Below, one piece after another: positions 16,697 through 26,193 of a stretch of DNA of 64,000 nucleotides. The stretch is from Terrisporobacter mayombei (lineage in GTDB: Bacteria; Bacillota; Clostridia; Peptostreptococcales; Peptostreptococcaceae). The stretch covers positions 186,001 to 250,000 of the forward strand of contig NZ_JAHZMP010000001.1 of the NCBI RefSeq assembly GCF_020748465.1, read 5' to 3'. Position numbers and translations under genes: made by a program. The notes beneath the pieces were generated by a model. The model saw only the letters and a program-made list of their open reading frames with translations. It was not told where the DNA came from and did not search any database. Numbering within the stretch: the stretch's first letter is position 1; each line of letters begins with the position of its first letter.

Positions 16697-17653
16697 TTAA
16701 AAATCTGTGGCAATTACAGTTAGCATTATTTCATCACCTAAATCTTCTCTAACAGAAGTACCAAATATAATATTAGCCTCTGGATCACATAATTCTGTTA
16801 CTAAATTTGATGCATCATTAACTTCAAATAATGTTAAATCTCCTCCACTGGCAACATTAAGTAATATTCCTTTTGCACCTGTTATGGCAGTTTCAAGAAG
16901 AGGTGATTCTATTGCTTCTTTAGCAGCTTCAATCGCTCTATTGTCTCCACTAGCTGTACCTATTCCAATATAAGCTAATCCTTTATCCTTCATTATTGAA
17001 CTAACATCAGCAAAGTCCAAATTTATAAGTCCTGGCATTTTTATTAAGTCAGATATAGATTGTATACCTTGCTTTAATACATTATCCGCCATAGAAAATG
17101 CGTCCATCATTGATGTATTTTGCGATACTATTTGTAACAACTTATCATTTGGTACAGTTATTAATGTATCAACGCTTTCTTGAAGATTTTTAATTCCTTC
17201 TTCGGCATTCTTCATTCTTATTCTACCTTCAAAACCAAAAGGCTTAGTAACAACACCTATTGTAAGTATTCCCATTTCTTTTGCTATACTTGAAACTATT
17301 GGCGCAGCACCTGTTCCAGTACCTCCACCCATACCTGCAGTTACAAATACTATATCTGTCCCTTCAAGTTCATTTATTATTTGAGATCTACTTTCTTTAG
17401 CTGCATCTTTTCCTACTTCTGGTTTGGCTCCAGCGCCTAAACCTCTAGTTATTTTTTCGCCAATTTGAATTTGCTTGTTTGCCATTGAAGAAAATAAGGC
17501 TTGTTTATCTGTATTTACAGAAATAAAATCTATTCCTTTTACTCCTTCACTTATCATTCTGTTGACTGCGTTGTTTCCTCCGCCTCCGATACCCATAACT
17601 TTTATCACAACATTATTGTTATCAAGCTCTATATTAATTCTATTTTCGCCCAT
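16697..17653 (-). CDS. ftsZ: FtsZ-like tubulin GTPase without C-terminal tail
   Basis: A 318-residue FtsZ homologue, the GTPase that forms the division ring. The GTP-binding core is intact: [12 protein letters not shown] near the N-terminus, the tubulin signature [10 protein letters not shown] (about residues 108-117), and the T7 loop [11 protein letters not shown] with its catalytic aspartate. It ends [10 protein letters not shown], where normal FtsZ continues with a linker and a conserved C-terminal peptide that recruits FtsA, ZapA and SepF. An intrinsic terminator follows closely, so the short end is genuine in this sequence. It is monocistronic and not in a dcw cluster. It may be an accessory paralogue rather than the main FtsZ. 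Confidence 0.88.
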   Translation of the reverse strand: MGENRINIELDNNNVVIKVMGIGGGGNNAVNRMISEGVKGIDFISVNTDKQALFSSMANKQIQIGEKITRGLGAGAKPEVGKDAAKESRSQIINELEGTDIVFVTAGMGGGTGTGAAPIVSSIAKEMGILTIGVVTKPFGFEGRIRMKNAEEGIKNLQESVDTLITVPNDKLLQIVSQNTSMMDAFSMADNVLKQGIQSISDLIKMPGLINLDFADVSSIMKDKGLAYIGIGTASGDNRAIEAAKEAIESPLLETAITGAKGILLNVASGGDLTLFEVNDASNLVTELCDPEANIIFGTSVREDLGDEIMLTVIATDF

Positions 17654-17857
17654 TATTCTACCCTTCCTACTTATTAATTTTTTCTCAATTATTATTCATA
17701 ACCTTCTGAATAATAAAATGTCCTTACATACACCATTTAATTATACTAAATATTTCACCACTTTTATATCTGATTTTGTAAAAATATCATTATTTTCCAC
17801 ATTATTCAATAAAAACTTGTATAATATAAATTAACATAAAAATATGAACTTCTTTAA

Positions 17858-17894
17858 AAAATAAAAAGAGATGTTAGTTTTAACTCAACATCTC
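17858..17894 (-). terminator. Intrinsic terminator
   Basis: GAGATGTT and AACATCTC pair and are followed on the minus strand by TTTTTATTTTTT, just after the C_GCAxxG_C_C gene. Confidence 0.8.
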
Positions 17895-17901
17895 CATAAC
17901 T

Positions 17902-18327
17902 TTATAATATTTCATCTAATATATTTATTGCTTCTTTAACTAAACATGGACAAAATTCTAATAGTTTTCCACTTGCAAAAGCTTTTTCCCTCTCTTTAGG
18001 AATTGATATATCATATCCTAGTAATTCTTTACACATACATGAACCAAACATTTCAGAAAACTCATGTCTGAATTGCAATGTTTTAGCAGTACATAAATCT
18101 TTACTTGATTTTAAATCTGATTCTTCATAATACCCATATTTTAATCCTATTGCAATTACAGCACCACAACTATCTCCTGAAAACATACCACCACCTAATC
18201 CAGCAGTAATTTTTAATGCCATTTCTTCATCCAAATTTAACTTGTCTGCATAATATGTAAGCACAACTTGTCCACAATTATAGCCTTGTTCAAATAAATT
18301 TTTTATTTCTAATTCATTTATTTTCAT
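17902..18327 (-). CDS. C_GCAxxG_C_C family redox protein
   Basis: A 141-residue protein with the spaced cysteines that name the family: NCGQVVL near residue 18, GDSCGAVIA near residue 52, GSCMCKELLG near residue 97 and FCPCLV near residue 126. Members are small putative redox proteins, many encoded near electron-transfer or metal genes, with no settled reaction. The GGGAGGG site lies only one or two bases before the annotated ATG, which is unusually close; no better in-frame start is visible. It lies 84 bp downstream of the serine hydrolase gene. Confidence 0.82.
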   Translation of the reverse strand: MKINELEIKNLFEQGYNCGQVVLTYYADKLNLDEEMALKITAGLGGGMFSGDSCGAVIAIGLKYGYYEESDLKSSKDLCTAKTLQFRHEFSEMFGSCMCKELLGYDISIPKEREKAFASGKLLEFCPCLVKEAINILDEIL

Positions 18328-18411
18328 ACCCTCCCATTGGTATGATTATATAATGTTTAAATTAATTTATAAATAATAAGATTTATTAGACTTTGAAAAT
18401 TAAATCTTACA

Positions 18412-19425
18412 TTAGCCAGTTATCGCTGGAAGAATATATTTATTAATTAATGTGAGCCTATCATTTGGATTCATAATAAGTCTTGATGTTATTGCAATAA
18501 CCATATCTTTTTGTGGGATGCAGCAAATTACATTTCCTCCATCTCCTAATGCACAGTGCATAAAAGTATTGTTTTCATCAAACAACCACCATAAATATCC
18601 ATAGTGGTTATGGTTTATTACTAAAGATTCTTCAATATATTTTTGAGGAATAATTTGTTTATTTTCCCATAACCCCTTATTCAAATATAAAAATCCAAAG
18701 CGTGTCATATCACGTGGAGTTAGAGTTAGCCCCCATCCTCCAGCACTATTATTATCTGGGTCTTTTACCCATCCTGTTACATGCTTTCCAAAGAAAAACT
18801 TCTCATAATCCGATGCTGTCATTTCATAAGCTGGCATTTCCCTCATACCAATAGGCTTAAATAAATATTCATTGGCAAACTCTCTTGCAGATTTTCCTGT
18901 ACTTCTTGTAATTATTGTTGACAGTATATGTGCACCTGCAGTTGAATATTTGAACTCTTTAGTTTCACTTTTTCCATTTAGCAAATCTAGTGCATATTTT
19001 GTCCAATCTGGACTACAACATAACTCTTGAAAAGGCTCTATTTCATAAGAATAAGTTGCCGTCATTGTAAGTAGATCCTTTATAGTAATTTCATATTTTT
19101 CTTTTTCATTAGTTTTATATTCTGGGAAAAAATCTAACACCCTCTGTTCCACACTTTTTATAAAACCTTTATCTATAACAATTCCAATAAGAGCAGATAA
19201 GATACTTTTCGTTACAGAAGCTACATGAATTGTATCATCACAAGTGTATCCATCATAATATTTTTCGTAAGCAATATATCCATTTTTTACAATAACAATG
19301 CCACTTATATTGCTATAATCATTTTTTATTGTTGTATCAAGGATTGAAAGTTTTTTTCTATCAATCTCTAGTGTGGCAGGATCTGCTTCTTTCCACTTAT
19401 TAGTTGGCCAATATGTTCTTTTCAA
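18412..19425 (-). CDS. Serine hydrolase of the beta-lactamase (class C/PBP4*) family
   Basis: A 337-residue protein without signal peptide. SVTKSI near residue 90 is the S-x-x-K nucleophile motif, YSTAGAH near residue 160 stands where the Y-x-N motif is usual, and GDGGN near residue 303 takes the place of the KTG box. Relatives include esterases, D-aminopeptidases and lactamases, so drug resistance should not be assumed. The start is TTG behind AGGAGGAGTTTAAT. It follows the MerR gene by 22 bp in a MerR-controlled operon. Confidence 0.85.
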   Translation of the reverse strand: MKRTYWPTNKWKEADPATLEIDRKKLSILDTTIKNDYSNISGIVIVKNGYIAYEKYYDGYTCDDTIHVASVTKSILSALIGIVIDKGFIKSVEQRVLDFFPEYKTNEKEKYEITIKDLLTMTATYSYEIEPFQELCCSPDWTKYALDLLNGKSETKEFKYSTAGAHILSTIITRSTGKSAREFANEYLFKPIGMREMPAYEMTASDYEKFFFGKHVTGWVKDPDNNSAGGWGLTLTPRDMTRFGFLYLNKGLWENKQIIPQKYIEESLVINHNHYGYLWWLFDENNTFMHCALGDGGNVICCIPQKDMVIAITSRLIMNPNDRLTLINKYILPAITG

Positions 19426-19447
19426 ATTAAACTCCTCCTAAAAACAA

Positions 19448-20272
19448 TCATTTCTTTTTTACAGGACAATAAATCTCTGTAATAAGCTCTTCAGGTGAGG
19501 TAACTTGCTCAGGGTTGTTCATATATACATCATAAGGAAGGTTTGATAATTCATAATTTTCTTTTTCTAACCACTCACGCTGTTTTACATATATGGATGT
19601 AATCTTGGAATAGGAACCATTTAGGACTGTTTTGATACATAAACCTGGGTCAAAATCCCTACTTCCCCTTACAAACTCCTTAATTGGAATGGCAAATTCT
19701 ATATCATAACCATCTATTTTATATTCTTTACTATGATAAATTGTCATAGGCGACCCAATCATAGTAAGATTATCAGTGGCTATTATTTTATACAATAAAT
19801 TAAAAAATTGTCCATATCCCTGTGCACAGTCACTAACCGTAACCATTTTGCGAACAGAAAGAATACACATTGGTTCACATTCTACAAGTTGTATATCTAT
19901 ATTTTCAAAATATGACATAACTGATATTCCCTGACTTAAACTATAAATATCATTATATATTTGGTTCAAAGTATTCTCAAAAGCATATATTTTATTTTCT
20001 ATTTCTTTTTTCTTTTCTTTAAGAACCAAAGAAAGATGTTCTTCAACTTGATTTTCTTCCAATTGAAGAATATCTTTAATTTCTTTCAAAGAAAAATCAT
20101 AGGATTTTAATCTTTCAATAAAAAGCATCTTTTTTAATTGATCAATAGAATAATACCTATAACCATTATCACAATTAATTTTATCCGGATAAATTAATCC
20201 TATCTCATCATAGTAGCGAAGTGTTTTTGTAGATACTTTGCATATTTTAGAGAATTCTCCAATTGATAACAT
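19448..20272 (-). CDS. MerR family regulator with C-terminal effector-binding domain
   Basis: From the ATG at 20272, chosen for AGGAGG eight bases upstream, the protein is 274 residues. Residues 1-70 are the MerR winged helix (MLSIGEFSKICKVSTKTLRYYDEIGLIYP). A long coiled-coil dimerisation helix follows, then a GyrI/BmrR-like domain (about 120-274) that in relatives binds drug-like or small aromatic effectors. The promoter upstream has the 19-bp spacer with dyad typical for MerR activation. The regulator probably activates itself and the serine hydrolase gene behind it. Confidence 0.9.
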   Translation of the reverse strand: MLSIGEFSKICKVSTKTLRYYDEIGLIYPDKINCDNGYRYYSIDQLKKMLFIERLKSYDFSLKEIKDILQLEENQVEEHLSLVLKEKKKEIENKIYAFENTLNQIYNDIYSLSQGISVMSYFENIDIQLVECEPMCILSVRKMVTVSDCAQGYGQFFNLLYKIIATDNLTMIGSPMTIYHSKEYKIDGYDIEFAIPIKEFVRGSRDFDPGLCIKTVLNGSYSKITSIYVKQREWLEKENYELSNLPYDVYMNNPEQVTSPEELITEIYCPVKKK

Positions 20273-20312
20273 AATATAAACCTCCTTTGTGTGTTTCTTC
20301 ATGTTCAATTTA

Positions 20313-20343
20313 ACTATACACCTTGCCCCAAGGTCAAAGTCAA
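20313..20343 (-). promoter_or_regulatory. MerR-type promoter with 19-bp spacer and operator dyad
   Basis: On the minus strand TTGACT (20343-20338) and TATAGT (20318-20313) are 19 bp apart, two more than optimal. The spacer contains a perfect dyad, ACCTTG-GGG-CAAGGT (20334-20320). This over-long spacer is the hallmark of promoters that MerR proteins activate by untwisting DNA. Confidence 0.9.
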
Positions 20344-20564
20344 CGGCACTTTTAATTAACTTGTTTATCAGACAATCTCAAATCTTTTATTTCTTAATAA
20401 TTATTTTTGTCTATGCTTTTTATTGTCAAATTCATTTTTCCCACTTCTTGCTTGAATATTATAATCCAACTTATGATATATTTTCCTATAAATAGTGAAT
20501 ATTTACCAGCTTTTTATGATAATATGTTAAATAGTTAATATAACATGAAAAGAGGTGTAAGCAT

Positions 20565-21305
20565 ATGAAATATGATAAAGAAAAAATAGATGATATTAAT
20601 AAATCTTCAAGAATAAACAAAAAAATTGCCCCTTGGGATAGGCCTCTTTTTTTAATGATAATAACCTTTATTGGAGGTTATATGAATGCATATACATATA
20701 TTACAAGAAATGGTATTTTGGCTAATATGCACACTGCTAATATGTCTATATTTGGAATTAGTATTGCACTCGGTCAATGGCAAAGAGCACTAAATCACTT
20801 TATTCCAATAATTGCATGTATACTTGGTGCTGCATTTAGTGAATTTATTAAATCTCTAATTATAAAAAAGAAATACAAAGGTGATTGGAGAAAAATGGCC
20901 CTTGTTTTAGAAGCTATGGCATTGTTTTGCATTGGATTATTACCTAAATATGTGCCAGATTATATTGTTAATAATCTTGTTTCTTTTTTCATGGGATATT
21001 TATTATGTCTGTTTAGAAATTTCTTTGGTATTGCATATAATACAACAATTTGCACAGGAAATCTTAGAACTGTTGGTCAATTATTTTATGGTGCACTGGA
21101 TGAAAAGAGCAAAGATTCTCTTATGAAACTACTTACCTTTACAGTCCTTACATTTTCTTTTGCCCTAGGTGCCATACCTGGGACTATAATTTCTATTGCC
21201 GTAAGTACTAAATCTGTATGGGTTTGCAGTTTTTTATTATTATTGCTGGTACTGTGGATGTCTAAGTTTGAATTAAATAGTAAATTACCAAATAATAATA
21301 AATAA
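20565..21305 (+). CDS. YoaK family (DUF1275) membrane protein
   Basis: A 246-residue protein with about six membrane segments and the DUF1275 pattern: FIGGYMNAYTYITRNGILANMHTANM near the start, GxxxSE-like loops and a central FFMGYLLCLFRNFFG. The family is widespread and of unknown transport function. It is divergent from the MerR gene, with about 290 bp between the starts, and has GAGGTG before its ATG. Confidence 0.87.
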   Translation: MKYDKEKIDDINKSSRINKKIAPWDRPLFLMIITFIGGYMNAYTYITRNGILANMHTANMSIFGISIALGQWQRALNHFIPIIACILGAAFSEFIKSLIIKKKYKGDWRKMALVLEAMALFCIGLLPKYVPDYIVNNLVSFFMGYLLCLFRNFFGIAYNTTICTGNLRTVGQLFYGALDEKSKDSLMKLLTFTVLTFSFALGAIPGTIISIAVSTKSVWVCSFLLLLLVLWMSKFELNSKLPNNNK

Positions 21306-21358
21306 TTCATTCTTTATTATTTGCTAAAATGCCATTTATTTTATAGTGAACTTAAACT

Positions 21359-21394
21359 ACAAAAGCTACTGACTTTAAATCAGTAGCTTTTTTA
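21359..21394. terminator. Bidirectional intrinsic terminator
   Basis: AAAAGCTACTGA and TCAGTAGCTTTT form a 12-bp palindrome with A and T runs on both sides, between convergent genes. Confidence 0.85.
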
Positions 21395-21399
21395 AGTTA

Positions 21400-22560
21400 T
21401 TAATTATTTAAAAGTTTTTCCTTAATCATTTCTATATCATCTTTGTTATATTTCAACTGTGAGATACTAAAAGTAATAATAGCATTATCATAAACAATTA
21501 CTTTTGTCTCTGAAATGTGTGAAACATATACTTCCTTGGCTCCCCATTTTTTTGCTTCTATTTCATCTTTTTTATAATCACTAACAAACTCAGTATATTC
21601 GTTTAAAGTACTTTCTAATGCTATTTCTAAAATTTTATCATATTTACTTTTAACTACTGTATAATAAAGTTCCCCTTTAGAGTCTTGTTCGTACTCATAA
21701 TCATAACTGTTTGTCTCTTCATCATAAGTTTTCTTTTTATCTTCTGTATAAATATCATCAGAACAATCTACATAGGTTCCCAAAGGTGATGAAGAATAAT
21801 TTTTATGAGTTTCTCTTTTCCCTGTAATACTTTGATCAAAATCTTCCAAAGATAATGGTATCTCATCCTTTGCAGTGTTATTTAAGGAATCCGAATCACT
21901 GATTATTGCAGCAAATCCAGTAATAATTAAAAAAGCTGTAATAAAAGTTCCTATTTTTTTAACTAAACATTTTTGTTTAAAATTCTTTTTGACATTTAAA
22001 TCCAAGTCCTTATTTTTAACAACAACTTTATATTTTTTAAACTTAATAATAAAAGAAATAACATTTAAAATTATAAGTAATATAAATGAAATAACAAAAA
22101 ATATGGTACTCTTACTTGTTAGTAAAGCTATTACTCCTACTTTAGTTAAACATATTATATATATATTTATAGCTAAGATAATTAAACCAAAGATACAATA
22201 ATAATATTCTTTAAATACATTTCTAAATTTCAATTCTTGTCGTGGAAAATTTTTAGTCTCAGAATTATTTATAAATATTTGAAAAGTTTCATTACCACAT
22301 ATATACTCTAAATTTGATTCTTTATATAAATTTACATAGTCTGATTTTAAAGCATATTGATTCTTTACCATTTCATGTTTTGTGTTATCTACAAAGAAAT
22401 TTATCAACTTAGGCTCTATTTTTTCAAAAGTCAAATACATAGCACTTATTTTCTTTATCATCCATCCATTTTGTGCTTTTTCACTTAAATATTCTTCTAA
22501 AAATTCTACATCTAAAATATCAAAATAATTATATTTTTTCATTTTGTTTTTCCCAATCAA
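21400..22560 (-). CDS. DUF2812 domain membrane protein
   Basis: The N-terminal 110 residues (KKYNYFDILDVEFLEEYLSEKAQNGW) match the DUF2812 pattern seen in Firmicute membrane proteins, often next to PadR regulators. Two hydrophobic pairs around residues 120-170 and 205-235 are membrane segments, and the C-terminal 150 residues are an acidic extracellular or cytoplasmic domain. I place the start at the TTG at 22560, eight bases after GGAGGGG; the next in-frame ATG is at 22542. It follows the CPBP protease gene by 22 bp. No PadR gene is adjacent here. Confidence 0.75.
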   Translation of the reverse strand: MIGKNKMKKYNYFDILDVEFLEEYLSEKAQNGWMIKKISAMYLTFEKIEPKLINFFVDNTKHEMVKNQYALKSDYVNLYKESNLEYICGNETFQIFINNSETKNFPRQELKFRNVFKEYYYCIFGLIILAINIYIICLTKVGVIALLTSKSTIFFVISFILLIILNVISFIIKFKKYKVVVKNKDLDLNVKKNFKQKCLVKKIGTFITAFLIITGFAAIISDSDSLNNTAKDEIPLSLEDFDQSITGKRETHKNYSSSPLGTYVDCSDDIYTEDKKKTYDEETNSYDYEYEQDSKGELYYTVVKSKYDKILEIALESTLNEYTEFVSDYKKDEIEAKKWGAKEVYVSHISETKVIVYDNAIITFSISQLKYNKDDIEMIKEKLLNN

Positions 22561-22582
22561 AATGAATTCCCCTCCTATTTTC

Positions 22583-23494
22583 CTACTTGGTAAAACATCC
22601 TTTCTTATCAAGTATAAAAACTATAGCTATAGAAGAAATCAAAACAAAGGTAGCTATAAGTCCGGCTTCTGGCCCAAAGGATCCACCACTAATAACATCA
22701 CTTCCCACTAAATTTAAATCAACAATACTAGAAACACCCAAATTTAGTCCGCTGACTTCAAATCCAAATATATTACCTTGAGCAAAATTCCATGCTGAAT
22801 GCATACCACAAACTGCCCAAAGATCATTAGTTTTTGTAACATAAATACCATAAAAAAGTCCTACTAAAATAATATTTATTACTGCTATGTAGTTAACATC
22901 AGGATTGAATAAATGCATAAATCCAAATATGGTAGAAGAAAGAATTAATGCAAAAGCTTTATTATATCTAGCAGCTAAAACGTTCATTAGCCAACCTCTA
23001 GTTACTATTTCTTCCGTTCCACCTTGAATAATCCAACCAATTAATATGAACATTACACCACCAAGTGCAGACATGCCAACAGGCTGACTAGGATTTTTTT
23101 CCACTGAAATACATCCAAATAAATACAGTATTAAAACCACAATAGACATCATAACAAGACCAATTATGAAACCTTTTATGTATTTTTTAAGCCAACTATC
23201 TTTGCTAAATCCAAGGGTCGAAATACTCCTTTTTTCAATATATTTAACTCTTATAAAAACTAGAAGTGATATAAATATAAATGAGCCTAATTGAATAAAT
23301 AGTTCTAATATCTTTAGATTTGATGATAGACTCTCTGAGAAAGATAAAATTATATACAATGGAATTATGCAAATTCCACCAATAATTTGACCTCCAGTCA
23401 TAAATAAAAAAGCCAAAATTGTTGCCCAAATAAAATTAGGCAACTTTTTACTTCCTTTGGCTAAAGTAACAAGATCTTCTTTTTTTGAATACAT
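22583..23494 (-). CDS. CPBP family intramembrane glutamic-type protease
   Basis: A 303-residue membrane protein with about eight hydrophobic segments. The Abi/CAAX protease motifs are intact: TEEIVTRGWL (E-E-x-x-x-R) near residue 152, FGFMHL (F-x-x-x-H) near residue 185 and HSAWNF (H-x-x-x-N) near residue 231. Bacterial members process membrane peptides or confer bacteriocin self-immunity. It precedes the DUF2812 gene by 22 bp, so the two are probably one operon. RBS is GGGGG before ATACT-ATG. Confidence 0.88.
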   Translation of the reverse strand: MYSKKEDLVTLAKGSKKLPNFIWATILAFLFMTGGQIIGGICIIPLYIILSFSESLSSNLKILELFIQLGSFIFISLLVFIRVKYIEKRSISTLGFSKDSWLKKYIKGFIIGLVMMSIVVLILYLFGCISVEKNPSQPVGMSALGGVMFILIGWIIQGGTEEIVTRGWLMNVLAARYNKAFALILSSTIFGFMHLFNPDVNYIAVINIILVGLFYGIYVTKTNDLWAVCGMHSAWNFAQGNIFGFEVSGLNLGVSSIVDLNLVGSDVISGGSFGPEAGLIATFVLISSIAIVFILDKKGCFTK

Positions 23495-23514
23495 AGTATC
23501 CCCCTAAGGCATTT

Positions 23515-24735
23515 CTATTTCGATTTGAAATTATATATTGGTTTGATTACATCAATTATATCTACCGTATCACCAACAAATTTTAAAATATCCTCTATAG
23601 GTTTATATGCCATTGGTGCTTCATCTATTGTCCCTTCACATACAGAAGTAGTCCAAATATCTTTCATAGTGTTCTCAAAGTCATTAATATTTAACTTTGC
23701 CTTTGCTTCTGTTCTACTCATAAGTCTTCCAGCTCCATGAGGTGCTGAAAAGTTCCAATCTTCATTCCCTTTTCCTATGGCAAGTATACTTCCATCTCTC
23801 ATATTTATTGGGATAAGTAGCTTTTCTCCTTCATAAGATGATATGCTACCCTTCCTTATTATATTATCTTTAAAATTTATATAATTGTGAGTTGTATGGA
23901 AGTGACTAAAATCATCAACACTTTTATTTATCAATTTATTTAAAATTATATCTGCCATGACCTCTCTATTTATTTCAGCATACTCCTGACAAATTTTCAT
24001 ATCATGTAAATATTCTTCTCTATATTTTCCACTTAAAAAACATAAGTCTTTAGGATATTTCGGTTTTAAATCTGCATATTTTTTTATTAACTTTTTCAAT
24101 TCATTTTGAATTTCTTTTCTTCTTCCTTGTTCCTTAAATGTCTTTATTAATTCTTCTTTTTCTTCATAAAACTTTTCTTTACCACTACATAACTCTATTG
24201 CTAAACTTTGATAGTATTCTGCAACTTGTTTTCCTAAATTTCTACTACCAGAATGTATTACTAAATATTTGTTTTTGTTCTTATCTTCATCAACCTCAAT
24301 AAAGTGGTTCCCCCCACCTAAAGTTCCTATACTTCTTTCTATCCATTTGCTTTGTTTCAATTCTCTATAACAGTATAGATCTTGTAATTTAGTAAAGTTA
24401 TATTTTTTACCTTCGTGAACATTTTTACCAGAAGGTACATATTGATTAATAATATTATCTAGTTCATCTAAAGGAAATTCCATTTCCCCTAGTTCTACAG
24501 TAAACATTCCACACCCAATGTCCACACCTACTATGTTAGGTATGACCATGTCCCCAAGCTTAGCAGTAAATCCAATAACACATCCTGCACCTGCATGAGC
24601 ATCTGGCATTATTCTTATTTTGCCATTTTTAACAAATTCTTGGTCACAAAGCTCTTCTATTTGCTCCCTTGATTTTTCATCAATCTTATCAGCAAATATT
24701 TTAGCCGAGTTGTATTCTCCCCTTACTTCTATCAT
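23515..24735 (-). CDS. rtcB: RtcB family RNA ligase
   Basis: The protein (406 residues from the ATG at 24735) has the manganese and guanylylation motifs of RtcB: PDAHAGAGCVIG, GVDIGCGM, GGGNHFIEV, IHSGSRNLG and, at the C-terminus, SAPHGAGR with the histidine that forms the GMP adduct in characterised enzymes. RtcB joins 2',3'-cyclic phosphate and 5'-OH RNA ends and heals cleaved tRNA or rRNA. This is the shorter archease-independent branch. The upstream GTG at 24744 overlaps the ribosome binding site and was not used. It lies 20 bp upstream of the CPBP gene. Confidence 0.9.
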   Translation of the reverse strand: MIEVRGEYNSAKIFADKIDEKSREQIEELCDQEFVKNGKIRIMPDAHAGAGCVIGFTAKLGDMVIPNIVGVDIGCGMFTVELGEMEFPLDELDNIINQYVPSGKNVHEGKKYNFTKLQDLYCYRELKQSKWIERSIGTLGGGNHFIEVDEDKNKNKYLVIHSGSRNLGKQVAEYYQSLAIELCSGKEKFYEEKEELIKTFKEQGRRKEIQNELKKLIKKYADLKPKYPKDLCFLSGKYREEYLHDMKICQEYAEINREVMADIILNKLINKSVDDFSHFHTTHNYINFKDNIIRKGSISSYEGEKLLIPINMRDGSILAIGKGNEDWNFSAPHGAGRLMSRTEAKAKLNINDFENTMKDIWTTSVCEGTIDEAPMAYKPIEDILKFVGDTVDIIDVIKPIYNFKSK

Positions 24736-24807
24736 CCTTATCACACCCTTTTTATGTTGTAATATTATCTTATCATTTTTATTTTTATAATTGTGAATTT
24801 TTTACAA

Positions 24808-24836
24808 ATAAAATGCCATTGATTTTTCAATGGCAA
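24808..24836 (-). terminator. Intrinsic terminator
   Basis: TGCCATTGA and TCAATGGCA pair and are followed on the minus strand by TTTTATTT, downstream of the ECF S-component gene. Confidence 0.8.
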
Positions 24837-24872
24837 ATTTACTTATTTTATATGAAAGTATAATTATTTAAT

Positions 24873-25391
24873 TTAAGCTATTGCTTTAGATATTTCTTTA
24901 TTATTCATTAATAATTTGATTAATGTTGGTATAAATATCAATTGTATTAGCATGCCTGGTATGGCATTAGTTAAACCGCCAACTACATACATAATTGGGT
25001 TTATTTTAGGTGCCAAAGTCAAAGATACTGCATATGCTCCTGCAATGGCAAATAATCTTCCCACTATCATGGCAGAAACTAGAGATAAATAAACTTTATT
25101 TGTTTTACTAAATACTAATCCTGAGATTAATCCATATCCACAAAGTTCAAAAGCCATAATTGGCATAACCGGAACTAAAGGCGGCATACCTGTTAATAGT
25201 CCACTAAGGACTGGAGTAATTATTCCCACACCGGCTCCATATATAGGTCCCAAGAAATATCCTGCTATTAAAACTGGAATATGCATTGGTAAAAATATAG
25301 GCCCTCCCATGCTAAACATGTGAAACACCATTGGTAAAACAATACCACATGCAATAAAAAATCCTGATAATATTAATTTTTTTGTTTTCAT
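24873..25391 (-). CDS. ECF transporter substrate-specific (S) component
   Basis: A 172-residue membrane protein with about five or six hydrophobic segments. The pattern FLPMHIPVLIAGYFLGPIYG followed by PVLSGLLTGMPPL fits the S components of energy-coupling factor transporters, which bind a vitamin or precursor and share the EcfAA'T energising module encoded elsewhere. No riboswitch is visible upstream, so the ligand is unknown. The methyltransferase gene 72 bp upstream is in the same direction and may act on the imported compound. Confidence 0.82.
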   Translation of the reverse strand: MKTKKLILSGFFIACGIVLPMVFHMFSMGGPIFLPMHIPVLIAGYFLGPIYGAGVGIITPVLSGLLTGMPPLVPVMPIMAFELCGYGLISGLVFSKTNKVYLSLVSAMIVGRLFAIAGAYAVSLTLAPKINPIMYVVGGLTNAIPGMLIQLIFIPTLIKLLMNNKEISKAIA

Positions 25392-25463
25392 AAAATAAAT
25401 CCCCCTGTTTATTAATTACAAATTTAAATAAATATAATTCCCTTGATAGTTCCTTTAAGTTTT

Positions 25464-26054
25464 TTAATTCTTTTCTATAACTACATAGTACATCTCATCA
25501 TTTTCAAAGGCTTCAGTTACCTTTAGTCCAGCATTAATAAAAACATTTTTTTGCTCATTTATTTCCATTAATATTGATTCATGTACTCTTTCATCAGCAC
25601 TACTATGAAGATTATTTAAAAACTCTCTACTATCTGAATGTGCAATCATTAATATTCCATCTTCTTTTAAACTATCTTTTACAAGATTTGAAATAGTTTG
25701 TGTTTTATTCTCTAAATGAGGATACATGGAGTATAAAATTATTTTGTCATATTTATGTTTCAAATCTTCCTTTTCAACATTTACTAGGTCAAAATTGACA
25801 TTACTCAAATGATTAAATTTACTTTTAGCAACTTCTAACATTCCTTCAGAAATATCTACACCTTTGATTCTTCCTGTACATACTCTTTCATTTAAAAATG
25901 GTATTAAAACTCCCGTTCCAGTACCTATGTCCAGAATCTCATCGCCTTCTTGAATTTTAAGCTTGTCCAATAAATAATTAATTTTAGATTCATCTATATT
26001 AATCATATTGTCCCATTTTTTAGCTACAGAATTAAAAAAATCTGCTTGTCCCAA
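25464..26054 (-). CDS. Class I SAM-dependent methyltransferase
   Basis: Starting at a TTG at 26054, seven bases after GGGGGG, the product is 196 residues. It has the SAM-binding motif I DEILDIGTGTGVLIPFL, motif II-like KGVDISEGML and acidic D/N motif NFDLVNVEKEDL. An in-frame extension to 26114 exists but would read through a terminator hairpin, so it was rejected. Substrate is unknown; the pairing with an ECF S component suggests a cofactor or corrinoid-like small molecule, which is inference only. Confidence 0.85.
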   Translation of the reverse strand: MGQADFFNSVAKKWDNMINIDESKINYLLDKLKIQEGDEILDIGTGTGVLIPFLNERVCTGRIKGVDISEGMLEVAKSKFNHLSNVNFDLVNVEKEDLKHKYDKIILYSMYPHLENKTQTISNLVKDSLKEDGILMIAHSDSREFLNNLHSSADERVHESILMEINEQKNVFINAGLKVTEAFENDEMYYVVIEKN

Positions 26055-26070
26055 AATATTCCCCCCTAAC

Positions 26071-26105
26071 AAAAAAAGCCATGAAGGTAAAAAACCTTCA
26101 TGGCT
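26071..26105 (-). terminator. Intrinsic terminator
   Basis: GCCATGAAGG and CCTTCATGGC form a 10-11 bp stem around a T-rich loop, followed on the minus strand by TTTTTTTG. It separates the lipoprotein gene at 26194 from the methyltransferase gene. Confidence 0.88.
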
Positions 26106-26193
26106 TCGTTTCAAATTATTTTATTGACATAATTGTAACACACTTTAATTAATTTTTCATTAATTTTACACATTTATTATTAAATAGTAGCAA

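Noticed and set aside
18412..19425. Antibiotic-resistance beta-lactamase
   Set aside because: The S-x-x-K motif is present, but there is no signal peptide and the other motifs are esterase/peptidase-like, so the resistance label is not supported.
26055..26114. N-terminal extension of the methyltransferase
   Set aside because: It is encoded by the terminator hairpin of the upstream gene, while a TTG at 26054 has a proper ribosome binding site.
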